64,000 nt of DNA, taken from the IMG/VR virus record IMGVR_UViG_3300046168_000072, positions 57,276-121,275 of that record, one strand, 5' to 3'. The notes below the pieces were generated by a model, which made no database searches, was not told the origin of the DNA, and saw only the letters and a list, made by a program, of their open reading frames with translations. The position numbers were made by a program, and so were the translations under genes. Each line of letters starts with the position of its first letter. The first letter of the stretch is position 1. This document shows, piece after piece, positions 10,157 to 18,328 of the stretch. Source of the DNA: a virus.

Positions 10157-10507
10157 TTAACGAAGGTGACTTTCGTTTATAATAAAATTGTAATCGCCGC
10201 CTTCTATTTTAGGCCTTGCGTATTTATAGTGCCAACTATTTGAATAGGTTATTTCAGATTCATCAACATTTGCGAAATTAGCACTAAATAATTCAGACCA
10301 ATTATCTCCATCGTTAGAAACGTCTATCTTAAAATCTCCACTTGCTAAATTACCACCAACTGGCACAATTTGATAGCTATGCCAAGAAAAATCTCTTACT
10401 AAAACCGATTCTCCAGTTAAATTTGTGTTGCCGCTTGTCTGAACTGCGAAAGTTCCAGCAGGTATTTCATCTGCTTTACCTATATAACGAATATGTTTAT
10501 TTTTCAT
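10157..10507 (-). CDS. Small virion-associated beta-rich protein
   Basis: This 116-residue protein begins MKNKHIRYIGKADEIPAG and reads like a compact beta-sandwich. It contains DFKIDVSNDGDNWSELFSANF, in the style of discoidin- or fibre-associated domains of phage structural proteins. It is the first gene of the minus-strand fibre block (10507 down to 1), and the next gene starts 9 bp after its stop. A perfect 8-bp inverted repeat lies immediately upstream of its ATG. I do not recognise a named family; the structural role is inferred from position and composition. Confidence 0.6.
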   Translation of the reverse strand: MKNKHIRYIGKADEIPAGTFAVQTSGNTNLTGESVLVRDFSWHSYQIVPVGGNLASGDFKIDVSNDGDNWSELFSANFANVDESEITYSNSWHYKYARPKIEGGDYNFIINESHLR

Positions 10508-10531
10508 CCTAATGATATATTATTCATTAGG
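10508..10531 (-). promoter_or_regulatory. Inverted repeat abutting the start codon of the fibre block
   Basis: The sequence reads CCTAATGA, an 8-nt A/T loop, then TCATTAGG, so the two arms are perfectly complementary. The right arm ends 1 bp from the ATG at 10507 and contains the only SD-like AGG. It could be an operator for a late regulator or an RNA hairpin hiding the ribosome binding site. No clear sigma70 promoter was found here. Confidence 0.4.
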
Positions 10532-10566
10532 AAATACACTTAATTTTAAAGTTTTGGAGCTTTAAA
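10532..10566 (-). terminator. AT-rich hairpin downstream of nrdB
   Basis: Just after the nrdB stop the minus strand reads AATTTAAAG, then CTCCAAAA as loop, then CTTTAAAATT, an imperfect 9-bp stem with one bulged A. It separates the nucleotide-metabolism gene from the fibre block. The stem is almost free of GC and has no long U tract, so termination activity is uncertain. Confidence 0.3.
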
Positions 10567-10568
10567 TT

Positions 10569-11582
10569 TTAAAAATCGTCCTCTAGATTTCCAGATTGCT
10601 GATATTCTCTCACTCTTCTTTCAAAGAAGTTGCCCATTGCTTGAACGTCTACAACTTCACTTAACCAAGGAAATGGATTTTTATCACTAGGAAAGCGATA
10701 GTCTAAACCAATACCTTCTAATCTTCTATTACCAATATAATGCATATAATCAACAAACATTTCTGCATTTAAACCCAAAATTCCTGTTGGTAACACATCA
10801 TGAGCGTATGCAATCTCAAGCTCAACAGCCTTTTTCATATGTTCAACGAACTCATTTTGTATTTCTTCAGTCCAGATTTCGGGGTTTTGTTCAATTAATG
10901 TATTAATTAAATATGTACCAAATGCAATGTGAGAACTTTCATCTCTTAATGTATATTTAATTTGATCTGACACGCCTTGGAGTTTATTTTGTCTACCAAG
11001 GGCAAGAAGCATAGCAAATCCACTGAAGAAAAATGTACCTTCGCATACAATCCAGTATGTTAAAAAGTTACGAAGGATTTCTTGTTTACCCTCTATGCTT
11101 TGCGGATCAAAATCCTGACGACTAATATCATCAGTGATGCTCATTAGAAAATCGTCTTTCGCTTTAATGCTAGGGATGGTTTCGTAAGCTTTGAATACTT
11201 CGTCTATCTCTAAGTCTAGACTATCGCATACATATACTACGGTAAGATTGTGAAGGCTTTCTTCAAACGCTTGACGCAAAATATACTGACGACACTCAGC
11301 ATCCGTAACGTATCGAAAAGCAGAAAGAAGCAAGTTATTACCAACGAGAGACTCACTTCCCGCAAAAAAGCCAAGGCAACGTTTAACCAAGAGTTTTTCA
11401 TCTTCTGTGATTTCATTGTTTTTCCATTGTTTGATATCTTCTTGCATGCCAATTTCTGTAGGCATCCAGTTGTTCGCACAACTTTTTAAAAATAAATCCC
11501 ATGCGTATTTGTGTTTGTGGGGTAGTATTCTATTTACTCCTGCGATGTTATTACTTAGTAGTTCTCCTGTTTTATCACTCAT
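10569..11582 (-). CDS. nrdB: Ribonucleotide reductase beta subunit, class Ic-like
   Basis: NrdB is the radical-generating subunit that pairs with NrdA to make dNDPs for phage DNA synthesis. The 337-residue length fits the family. Metal ligands are visible as E77 (FFAGSES), E108 and H111 (FEESLH), E181 (VCEGTFF), and E215 and H218 (RDESSH). Two positions differ from the classic enzyme: the first ligand is Glu rather than Asp, and the residue four after H111, where the radical Tyr normally sits, is V115 (HNLTV). This combination resembles subclass Ic (Chlamydia type, Mn/Fe cofactor) more than Ia; the subclass is inferred. It has its own consensus promoter and lies about 30 kb from nrdA, which is unusual for the pair. 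Confidence 0.96.
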   Translation of the reverse strand: MSDKTGELLSNNIAGVNRILPHKHKYAWDLFLKSCANNWMPTEIGMQEDIKQWKNNEITEDEKLLVKRCLGFFAGSESLVGNNLLLSAFRYVTDAECRQYILRQAFEESLHNLTVVYVCDSLDLEIDEVFKAYETIPSIKAKDDFLMSITDDISRQDFDPQSIEGKQEILRNFLTYWIVCEGTFFFSGFAMLLALGRQNKLQGVSDQIKYTLRDESSHIAFGTYLINTLIEQNPEIWTEEIQNEFVEHMKKAVELEIAYAHDVLPTGILGLNAEMFVDYMHYIGNRRLEGIGLDYRFPSDKNPFPWLSEVVDVQAMGNFFERRVREYQQSGNLEDDF

Positions 11583-11597
11583 AATATATGTATAACG

Positions 11598-11626
11598 ATA
11601 ATACCACGGAACTAGATCTGTGTCAA
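11598..11626 (-). promoter_or_regulatory. Sigma70-type promoter of nrdB
   Basis: On the minus strand TTGACA (11626-11621) is separated by exactly 17 bp from TATTAT (11603-11598). The nrdB ATG lies 15 nt past the -10 box, so the leader is only about 9 nt and there is no strong SD. The near-perfect consensus indicates recognition by the host housekeeping polymerase early in infection. Confidence 0.8.
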
Positions 11627-11633
11627 CTAAATT

Positions 11634-12068
11634 TTATCGCCTTTTACTTGGTATAGCGTAAAAACCAACCACCATAAAGCATAAATCCATGAAAGATGAT
11701 AACATTAAACCGCCTGTCATTTGAACCATCTCCCAATCTTTCGCGCCAAAAACAAAACTAAAAAATCCAAATCTTGCTCCATCTCCTTTAGGAACAATTA
11801 TATCATAACTAATTGTTGGATTGTGTGCATAAAATATCATTAAATAACACATTGTGAATGTGATCGCCATGAATAAAACGCGGCGAGTAACTTTAACGAA
11901 TGGGTCAGAAGCCGTTTCGTTTTGATTTTTGATTAGCGCTTCTAGCATCATATTATCTCTAGCCGCTAAAATCATTTGATCTTGACGTTTTTGCTCTAAC
12001 CAAGCATTAATTAAATTACAGGCCAGCTTAATGCCAGCACCAATGATAGTGTTAATAATAGGACCCAT
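11634..12068 (-). CDS. Small membrane protein, putative holin
   Basis: The 144-residue protein starts with an amphipathic helix (MGPIINTIIGAGIKLACNLI). A charged stretch (about 26-58, EQKRQDQMILAARDN) follows, then two hydrophobic spans at about 66-83 (VLFMAITFTMCYLMIFYA) and 121-138 (LMLSSFMDLCFMVVGFYA), and a basic tail (PSKRR). Short three-helix holins of marine phages have this general organisation, but no diagnostic motif is seen. No endolysin gene is adjacent. It sits between nrdB and the glycan cassette. Confidence 0.5.
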   Translation of the reverse strand: MGPIINTIIGAGIKLACNLINAWLEQKRQDQMILAARDNMMLEALIKNQNETASDPFVKVTRRVLFMAITFTMCYLMIFYAHNPTISYDIIVPKGDGARFGFFSFVFGAKDWEMVQMTGGLMLSSFMDLCFMVVGFYAIPSKRR

Positions 12069-12082
12069 AAATGGGTTTACAC

Positions 12083-13075
12083 TTAATATCCTTCAGATTC
12101 GCTGCAATTTTGCATTTGATCATAGATCCAGGCATATGTTTTTTCAAGACCATCTTCTAATGTAATAGAAGGGGCCCAGCCTAAAACTTCTTTGATCATA
12201 GTGTTGTCGCTATTTCGACCACGAACACCTTGAGGCGCATCAAGATTATAATTTCTTTTTAGTTTAATGCCGCCGATTCCTTCAACAATATCAACAAGTT
12301 GATTGATGGATACCATGCGATCACTTCCAAGATTTAATGGGCGAGAATCACCTTTTTGCCACATCAATTCCATGCCAGTGATACAATCATCAATAAACAT
12401 GAACGAACGAGTTTGCTCACCGTCCCCCCAGATTTCAATTTCATGCTTGCCGCTCATCTTGGCTTCAATAACCTTGCGACAAATTGCAGCAGGAGCTTTT
12501 TCACGACCACCACGCCATGTTCCAAATGGGCCATAGACATTGTGGTAACGACAAGTACGGGAATCGATATTAAAATCTTTTCCGTAATAATAAGTAATCA
12601 ATTCACTAAATAATTTTTCCCAACCATATCCATCATCTGGATTTGCTGGAAATACGTCTGATTCTTTGAGCGCTTGAGATGATTCATCTTTAATCTCAGA
12701 TTGAATTGCAGCTGGATAAACACAAGCAGTAGAGCTATAAAGAACTTCTTTAACGCCGTTATCTCTTGCGGCCATCATCATATGAGTCTGAATTAAAACA
12801 TTTTCCATGCAGAGAGCTTGATTATTTTCGACAAAACCCATGCCGCCCATATTGCAAGCAAGATTATAAATACGATCAACACCAACACTTAAGTTATGGC
12901 AATGATCTTTTTCCTGTAGATTGCAATCTGCATGATTCTCAGCGCCATCAAATGTCTGATACCACATGTCTGAGGGTTTAATATCAGCGGCAACAACTTC
13001 ATGCCCTTGCGCCAATAAATCTTTAACTAAATAACCAGCGATAAAACCGCCTGCTCCTCCAACTAATATTTTCAT
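12083..13075 (-). CDS. gme: GDP-mannose 3,5-epimerase (GME-like)
   Basis: This extended SDR protein (330 residues) closely follows the plant GDP-mannose 3,5-epimerase, which converts GDP-D-mannose to GDP-L-galactose or GDP-L-gulose. The family signatures are present: NLACNMGGMGFVENN, C118 in SSTACVYP, Y150 and K154 in YGWEKL, GPFGTWRGGREKAPAAICRK with the conserved lysine K193, GDGEQTRSFMFIDDC, and GVRGRNSDN near the C-terminus. An NAD-binding GGAGGFIAG loop lies at 6-14. It shares its substrate, GDP-mannose, with gmd at 46.3 kb. It leads the long minus-strand glycan cassette in position but is transcribed from genes to its right. A different NDP-sugar epimerase is possible but less likely, given the GREKAPA and GRNSDN blocks. 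Confidence 0.9.
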   Translation of the reverse strand: MKILVGGAGGFIAGYLVKDLLAQGHEVVAADIKPSDMWYQTFDGAENHADCNLQEKDHCHNLSVGVDRIYNLACNMGGMGFVENNQALCMENVLIQTHMMMAARDNGVKEVLYSSTACVYPAAIQSEIKDESSQALKESDVFPANPDDGYGWEKLFSELITYYYGKDFNIDSRTCRYHNVYGPFGTWRGGREKAPAAICRKVIEAKMSGKHEIEIWGDGEQTRSFMFIDDCITGMELMWQKGDSRPLNLGSDRMVSINQLVDIVEGIGGIKLKRNYNLDAPQGVRGRNSDNTMIKEVLGWAPSITLEDGLEKTYAWIYDQMQNCSESEGY

Positions 13076-13085
13076 TAATTCTTGA

Positions 13086-13640
13086 TTAATTCTTGACTAA
13101 AACAAATTGATCTTTGAAGAGATTGAATTTAGCAATATCAGCAGTATTGGATCTAAACTCGTCTACAGCTTTAACAACACCAAAATCTAGAGTTTCAATT
13201 TGATACTTACCTTCTTGATAATCATCACCACAAATTGCTCCACCAGTAGAAATTTTAGGCCACCACAAGTTTAAATCTTCTTTTACGAATTCATAACTAT
13301 GATCGCCATCAATATAAACCCAGTCAATTGAACCATCTTCAAAAGAACTAGCAGCTTGAGCGGAAAAGTCTCTGATAATATTCACTCTTTCGTTTCCTGA
13401 AAATTTTGCAACAACGCTATCGTGTATAGCATCCATTTCATCTTGTGGCGCTGCATGCCAACGAGCAGGCACATTAGTGATGCTTTTCCATGGATCGATT
13501 AAATGTAACTTTTTAACTGACTTTTTTAAGATTTCAGATGAAAAATCACCTTTCCATACGCCTATTTCTGCGCAAACAGCATCGTTTTTTATAAAGTTAA
13601 GTGTTTGATTCATGTCATATAAATTATATTGGTAGCTCAT
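13086..13640 (-). CDS. Class I SAM-dependent methyltransferase (Methyltransf_24-like)
   Basis: The product is about 184 residues from the ATG at 13640 (MSYQYNLYDMNQ), which lies 1 bp after the upstream stop. A longer in-frame start at 13694 would overlap the sulfotransferase gene. Motifs include the SAM-binding AEIGVWKGDFSSEIL, LHLIDPWK, and the acidic DWVYIDGDHSYEFVKEDL followed by GGAICGDDY. This pattern belongs to the Methyltransf_24 group often found in polysaccharide and surface-glycan clusters. It probably O-methylates a sugar, but the acceptor is unknown. Confidence 0.8.
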   Translation of the reverse strand: MSYQYNLYDMNQTLNFIKNDAVCAEIGVWKGDFSSEILKKSVKKLHLIDPWKSITNVPARWHAAPQDEMDAIHDSVVAKFSGNERVNIIRDFSAQAASSFEDGSIDWVYIDGDHSYEFVKEDLNLWWPKISTGGAICGDDYQEGKYQIETLDFGVVKAVDEFRSNTADIAKFNLFKDQFVLVKN

Positions 13641-13641
13641 T

Positions 13642-14229
13642 TTAAAAATTATAGTTATATTTTTCGATATCTTCTTGGTATATATTATACACAAGTTTTT
13701 TGGTTTCTTCTATGTATAATTGTTGATAATTTTGATTGTTTGTTGAGTTAGTTTTTGGCAAAGGTTTTGAATGCAATTTCAAACGAGATAAAATCGCAGC
13801 ATAATCTTGTTGAATATTTTCAAAGCGACCAATAAGGTCAATCGACTGATCGATAAAATAACCAAACGGTTGAAAGTGGATACCAGATTCAAAAGACCCT
13901 TTTTCTCGTTTCATTAATTTCATAAAATCAGGTATATGATTGACAAATTCACCAAAACTCATTTGATTTGCAGCGTCCGATATAATACTGTTTCTTTTGT
14001 ACCAGCGGTGGCCTTCCTTCAATTTACGAAAATATTTATAAGCCGAAACTATTCGATCATATGGATTACGAACAAAAGTAAATGAAAAATAATCAAGATA
14101 TTCGGAATGATAAGACATCGGAGAATGCCCCGAAAACCCTACGGACTTTAATTCCAATTGCTGATTTATTGAACTGCCCGCGCATTTCGGGATATGCACA
14201 AAAATACATTGTCTATCGTGTGATATCAT
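13642..14229 (-). CDS. Sulfotransferase (Sulfotransfer_2-like) 1
   Basis: PAPS-dependent sulfotransferase of 195 residues. The 5'-phosphosulfate loop is CIFVHIPKCAGSSI near residues 8-21. The 3'-phosphate site is FTFVRNPYDRIVSAYKYF near 50-67, with the Arg and Ser typical of the family. The C-terminus (EDIEKYNYNF) matches the ends of the sister proteins in this cassette. The family transfers sulfate to carbohydrate hydroxyls (chondroitin or HNK-1 type enzymes). The start overlaps the upstream stop as TAATG. The acceptor sugar is unknown. Confidence 0.88.
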   Translation of the reverse strand: MISHDRQCIFVHIPKCAGSSINQQLELKSVGFSGHSPMSYHSEYLDYFSFTFVRNPYDRIVSAYKYFRKLKEGHRWYKRNSIISDAANQMSFGEFVNHIPDFMKLMKREKGSFESGIHFQPFGYFIDQSIDLIGRFENIQQDYAAILSRLKLHSKPLPKTNSTNNQNYQQLYIEETKKLVYNIYQEDIEKYNYNF

Positions 14230-14932
14230 TAGTCGGCATACACCATAGTTTTATTACATTTTGGAAGGTCGGGGATATTGAAACCGTCTCGCTTCATGTG
14301 CTCTATTAAATTGTTAGTCATCTTTCCGCAATCTAAGCTTTCTGCTATATTAATATAATTTACGGGACTAGTATATAGATTTTTAATCGGCGCTTCTCTC
14401 ATCAAGGGATATAATTTAGCTAATGGATAATGTTCTTCAAGGACGGGGTTTAAATATAAAGATTCGATAATTTCTTTTTTTATCCATTGTGGCTGGAATA
14501 TCTGATGATGGTTTCTTTTTTGTATTAATTCATAGCCGCTGATATTTTGAGTGATGTTTGAGTACGCTGTTTCAGCATCAGAGTTTTTTGTGAACATAAA
14601 CCCGCCGATCTCTGGAGTATTATGCTGATATAGATCTTGTATAATTTTTTTGTTTTAAAATCAAGAATATATTTATCATCTTGCGCCCACCATATAAATT
14701 CATTAGGCTGAGTTACAGAAAGCAGGGTTCGGATCGTAGGTTTTACGGCACTGTCAGTTTGTAATAGCTTGACTTTATCTGCACCGTATTGATCAACTAA
14801 ATGATCAGGTTTAATATTATTCCATGGAACATAAAAAACAAAAGGATTATCGGGCCAGTGTTTAAAATACGTATATAAAACATATTCCATAACCGGCATA
14901 TTGCGATCAAAGGTAAAACAAATAGCTTTCAT
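14229..14932 (-). CDS. Glycosyltransferase-like protein, interrupted by one frameshift
   Basis: Two overlapping frames form one protein of about 234 residues. The N-terminal part begins MKAICFTFDRNMPVMEY and runs to WWAQDDKYILDFKTKK. At the A7 run (14645-14651 on the plus strand) the frame must gain one A to continue IIQDLYQHNTPEIGGFMFTKN and on to the C-terminus NKTMVYAD. The QDDKYI segment looks like the acidic motif of GT-A glycosyltransferases; the family is not assigned. The indel is either a sequencing error or a phase-variable tract. The ATG overlaps the upstream stop by four bases. Confidence 0.6.
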
Positions 14933-15591
14933 TTATTAATATTGAATTTTAGCACAGGCTTATCTTTCCATGGATTGATTTGCGCTGGCAAGATGCCGCA
15001 TTTTTCTAAATATTTAGCTATAGCAAGATCTTCGTATATATCATAGTTTCTAATTTCTGAAAGCTCATAAAAATGTTTGAATTTGTTCAATGATTTAGAA
15101 CTAAGGAAATAAGTTGTACCTCCATCAATCCAATCTACATACTTGCCATTATATCTTTTATTGTACCAAGGAGAATCCTCTCTAACTCTTCCTATATGCC
15201 AGCCCCGCTTACCTTCTCCCCGCATTAACTTGAAGCCTGCATAATCAAGTCTACCTAATGAATCTATCAATGCTTGCTCGCGCACCTGATTCCAACGCAT
15301 AAAATCAACATCATCATCTATCTTCCAAAAGTAATCATATTGATTTCCATAATTATTGGTAGCTAAATATTTATAAATGCCAAACATTTTCTCTGGCAAA
15401 TCTTCATATAAATCACGAGATTTAATTTGAATAACATTTTTTTCTAGCTGTTTTTCTTCTTGGCCACCAACAAAGATTAAATAATCACCAAGGTTCCATT
15501 TAGCAACACGAACTTTTATATCTTCAATCCTGTGGATATATTTATGGCAGCACACAAAAACTTTAAATATTTTTCTATAAGAACTTTGCAT
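14929..15591 (-). CDS. Glycosyltransferase, GT31/galactosyltransferase-like
   Basis: The product is about 220 residues from the ATG at 15591 (MQSSYRKIFKVFVCCHK); a TTG two codons upstream is less likely. A DDD metal-binding motif is seen in YFWKIDDDVDFMRW, then WIDGGTTYFLSSKSL, and an acidic NYDIYEDLAIAKYL near the C-terminus. The last resembles the EDV/EDL motif of GT31 beta-galactosyl and beta-GlcNAc transferases. It probably extends a glycan using a UDP-sugar. Donor and linkage cannot be read from the sequence. Confidence 0.75.
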   Translation of the reverse strand: MQSSYRKIFKVFVCCHKYIHRIEDIKVRVAKWNLGDYLIFVGGQEEKQLEKNVIQIKSRDLYEDLPEKMFGIYKYLATNNYGNQYDYFWKIDDDVDFMRWNQVREQALIDSLGRLDYAGFKLMRGEGKRGWHIGRVREDSPWYNKRYNGKYVDWIDGGTTYFLSSKSLNKFKHFYELSEIRNYDIYEDLAIAKYLEKCGILPAQINPWKDKPVLKFNINK

Positions 15592-15599
15592 GGTCAATT

Positions 15600-16322
15600 T
15601 TATAGTCGCATTCTAGAAGCCCAAAAAGGAAATTGAGGTCTAAAAGTTTTGCCATTTCCGTCAGCTTCGTTTTGTTTTAAGAGCTCTGCCCCGTATTTTT
15701 TGCATACAACGCTAAAAATAGATTGGTCATGGCGATTCTCTATAAAGCCTTCATGCTGAGAAAGGTTGCTATAGTGGTCAGTAAAAAGATTTCGATCAGA
15801 TTTTAAAGCATTCAAGCAAGTCTGGTAAATCATATTAACATGTTTACAGTTTTTCATAAATGCTATCCCTGCAATGAGCTGAGGTGATAGAAAAATTTCT
15901 GACTCAATACTTACATTAAAAAAATCAAAAATTTGATTGGTTGTCCATGCGTACTCTGGGTATGCTGGTTGGGGATGAACTAATAATCCATAATCAGATT
16001 TATTTATTGTATCAATGTATTCAAAAAATCTTTTTTTCCCTTTTGGGTTTATTGTTGATCCAGAATCTAAATAAAGTAATAAATCATCTTTATCTATTTT
16101 GTCAAGTTTTTGTTTGATAATCTGAGGTTTCCATATCCAATAGCCGCCGCCTTTTTTAGTTGACAATATATTGGCGTATTCTTTTCGAAAATCTTCATAT
16201 AGGTCTTCTGGTCCAAAAGCTTCTACACTGTCAAATTCTCTAAAATCAATTGCTTCTTGTTTAATTCTTTCTTTTGACTTTTTAAATCTGTCGTCGCCAT
16301 AAGTTATAAAGTGTAATTTCAT
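15600..16322 (-). CDS. Glycosyltransferase-like protein with GGGYWIWKP motif
   Basis: The product is about 240 residues from the ATG at 16322, which overlaps the preceding stop as ATGA. The protein shows LSTKKGGGYWIWKPQII, then an acidic DLLLYLDSGST (a likely DXD equivalent) and RHDQSIFSVVCKKYG. This set is typical of a family of bacterial and phage capsule-type glycosyltransferases with GxGYWIWKP and RHDQS signatures. Biochemical function is not established for close relatives that I know of. Confidence 0.7.
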   Translation of the reverse strand: MKLHFITYGDDRFKKSKERIKQEAIDFREFDSVEAFGPEDLYEDFRKEYANILSTKKGGGYWIWKPQIIKQKLDKIDKDDLLLYLDSGSTINPKGKKRFFEYIDTINKSDYGLLVHPQPAYPEYAWTTNQIFDFFNVSIESEIFLSPQLIAGIAFMKNCKHVNMIYQTCLNALKSDRNLFTDHYSNLSQHEGFIENRHDQSIFSVVCKKYGAELLKQNEADGNGKTFRPQFPFWASRMRL

Positions 16323-16947
16323 ATTAGCCAATGATTAAATTGTTTCATCTTTTGTATTTTGCCTTCTATGGAATTTACACAATTATAATGAACAATAGAT
16401 GGTTCTAGTTTTTTATTGTATTTATACCAACGATACCCATTAGGAAAAGAATCTTGATCAAGCTTATGAACTTTTACATGAGAGTATTTATCTGATTGTA
16501 ATTTAGTGTGAATATAATTTTGATCACTTTGTTCGCCGTCTAAGACAAGCTTCTCACTCGTGTCAAAAAGATCTATTGTTAAAACAGAAGGCTTAACCAT
16601 ATAAAAGCCCGTGCAAAGCCTGCTAAAGTCATTCTGCCCAACAATATCAAAATCATCAAGCAGCCCATATATATATTCTACAGGATCTTTCAGGTAAAAA
16701 ATATCTAAATCAGTGCAAAAAACGGTATAACCTTGTTTTAGTAATTGATGAGTATAGTCTAATTTTTTATATACAGTATCAAGAAACCTTGACTTTGCCA
16801 GTCTCCCGATTTTGTGTCAACATTTATAATTTCGACACTAGAAATAATTGAATCAAAGGACGATATATTGGAACAAAAATTGTCATGAATGGACTTATAT
16901 TTATCATCGCCCGAACTAATCACTGAAATTAATTTTAAGTTGTTCAT
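16319..16947 (-). CDS. Nucleotide-sugar transferase (GT77/Nucleotid_trans-like), one frameshift
   Basis: The ATG at 16947 (MNNLKLISVISSGDDKY) overlaps the preceding stop as TAATG. The first frame ends shortly after SGDWQSQGF. Adding one T in the TTT run (plus-strand AAA at 16784-16786) lets it continue as LDTVYKKLDYTHQLLKQG, then TVFCTDLDIFYLKDP with a DXD-type motif, LCTGFYMVKPSVL, and on to the stop at 16319. The restored protein is about 209 residues. The hexapeptide CTDLDI followed by LKDP is characteristic of the Nucleotid_trans fold. It is probably a pentosyl- or hexosyltransferase. Confidence 0.68.
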
Positions 16948-18328
16948 TAGCAAAAAGGATAAGGCTCATCGAAAGAAACATAATGATATCGCTTTTCATC
17001 CCAAACATAATGATCTACTAGTGTTGACGGACCGTAAGGATATCTCGGATAAAATAAAGGCGCATATATTTTAGTAGCATTAGATAAAAATGCCGCCCAC
17101 CAAGAAAACGTAGAATTTGCAACACATATTTGATCAGAAGAAGATATAAAGCGAAATCATCCCAAGGAGACTCAGAAATAATTTCATGATTATATTTATT
17201 AAATTGAGTAAAGTAAGAATCTTTTGGAGAGTCTGTGACTAAATAGATCTTAGAAGGCTTGGCATGATCAATGCATTTTTTATAAAAAGAAAAAGGTAAT
17301 AGCCAGCCATAATTTTTGAAGTCACCAATTCTGATGTGTATAACTAAATCGTTGTCTTCTGCTTGGGGTGAAGGTTTGCTGAAATTAAGCCACTGCTTGA
17401 TATTTATTTTGTGAGGTTGATAATATTCATATCTTTGAAATTCTCCTTGAACAATCAACTTACAAGGATTATGGTCGACCCCATGAATCCTGTGAGATAA
17501 TTCTTGCGGGCTATGAGCAACATTAAACTCGGGCTGTTTAATTATTTTTCCATTAACTTTTTGTTTTAAGTTTGGAAAATTATGAATATATTTTTCAATA
17601 TCAGCGCCCTTAACTTCGGCATTTAGATGGTAGCCAAAACGTTCAGCCAAAATTCTGCCTATACAATAAGTAAATAAGTGGTTCCCAAACCTACTCCATT
17701 TAGTATATTTTACTTTGACCATTTTTTTATAATTAAGAAATTTTAAATCGTTTGAGTAAACACACTCTAATATATTAAGAGACTCTTTATTTAAAATTTG
17801 ATTTTTATCCCTATTAACGCCTTGATTTTTATGAGGTATATCAGTGGTGACTCCAAATGTAGATAAAATTTTAGGTAGTTCGTCACTAATGTTTTCTAAC
17901 CGAACCAAGTGATCCACAAGAAGAGTGTTTTCAAAATAAAAAGCGTTCCATTGAAGTTGGAAATGTAAATTTATTTTATTGGGGTTAGATTTTTTTGTTA
18001 AGTTTTTTTGTACAAAATCATTGATATCAGAGCATGGATCTATTCGATTTTTTTTAGAAAGATAAAAATAAGCCGAAATGAATTTATCTAAAGGATGTCT
18101 AGATATTCCAAATGTTGTTAAGCTGAGCCATTCTTTGGTATTTAAGTAAATATCGGCAAATTTCATCCATTCTTTTTTGTCGTCTTTTTTGACGACGGCT
18201 CTATCTTTAAGGATGTTTCTGGTGATGCTGGTTTGAGCCGCCTTGTTAATAGGAACATAGGCGAACTGACCAAGTCTATCAAAAATAACAGGATTGGGAA
18301 GCTTGAGGAGATATTCAAATTTATCCAT
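16947..18328 (-). CDS. Sulfotransferase-GT11 fusion, frameshifted near the C-terminus
   Basis: Residues 1 to about 200 are a Sulfotransfer_2-like domain: GQFAYVPINKAAQTSITRN as phosphosulfate loop, FGISRHPLDKFISAYFYL as 3'-phosphate site, and an end (NDLKFLNYKK) typical of the stand-alone sisters. Directly after it, MVKVKYTKWSRFGNHLFTY starts a GT11 alpha-1,2-fucosyltransferase-like domain with VIHIRIGDF. Near 17143 a missing T shifts the frame. Restored, it reads FALYSSSDQICVANSTFSWW and stops at 16947 (EPYPFC). ANSTFSWW is the GT11 C-terminal signature. The protein would be about 460 residues. Either it is a true bifunctional enzyme or two genes were joined by loss of a stop at the KK/MVK junction. 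Confidence 0.75.
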
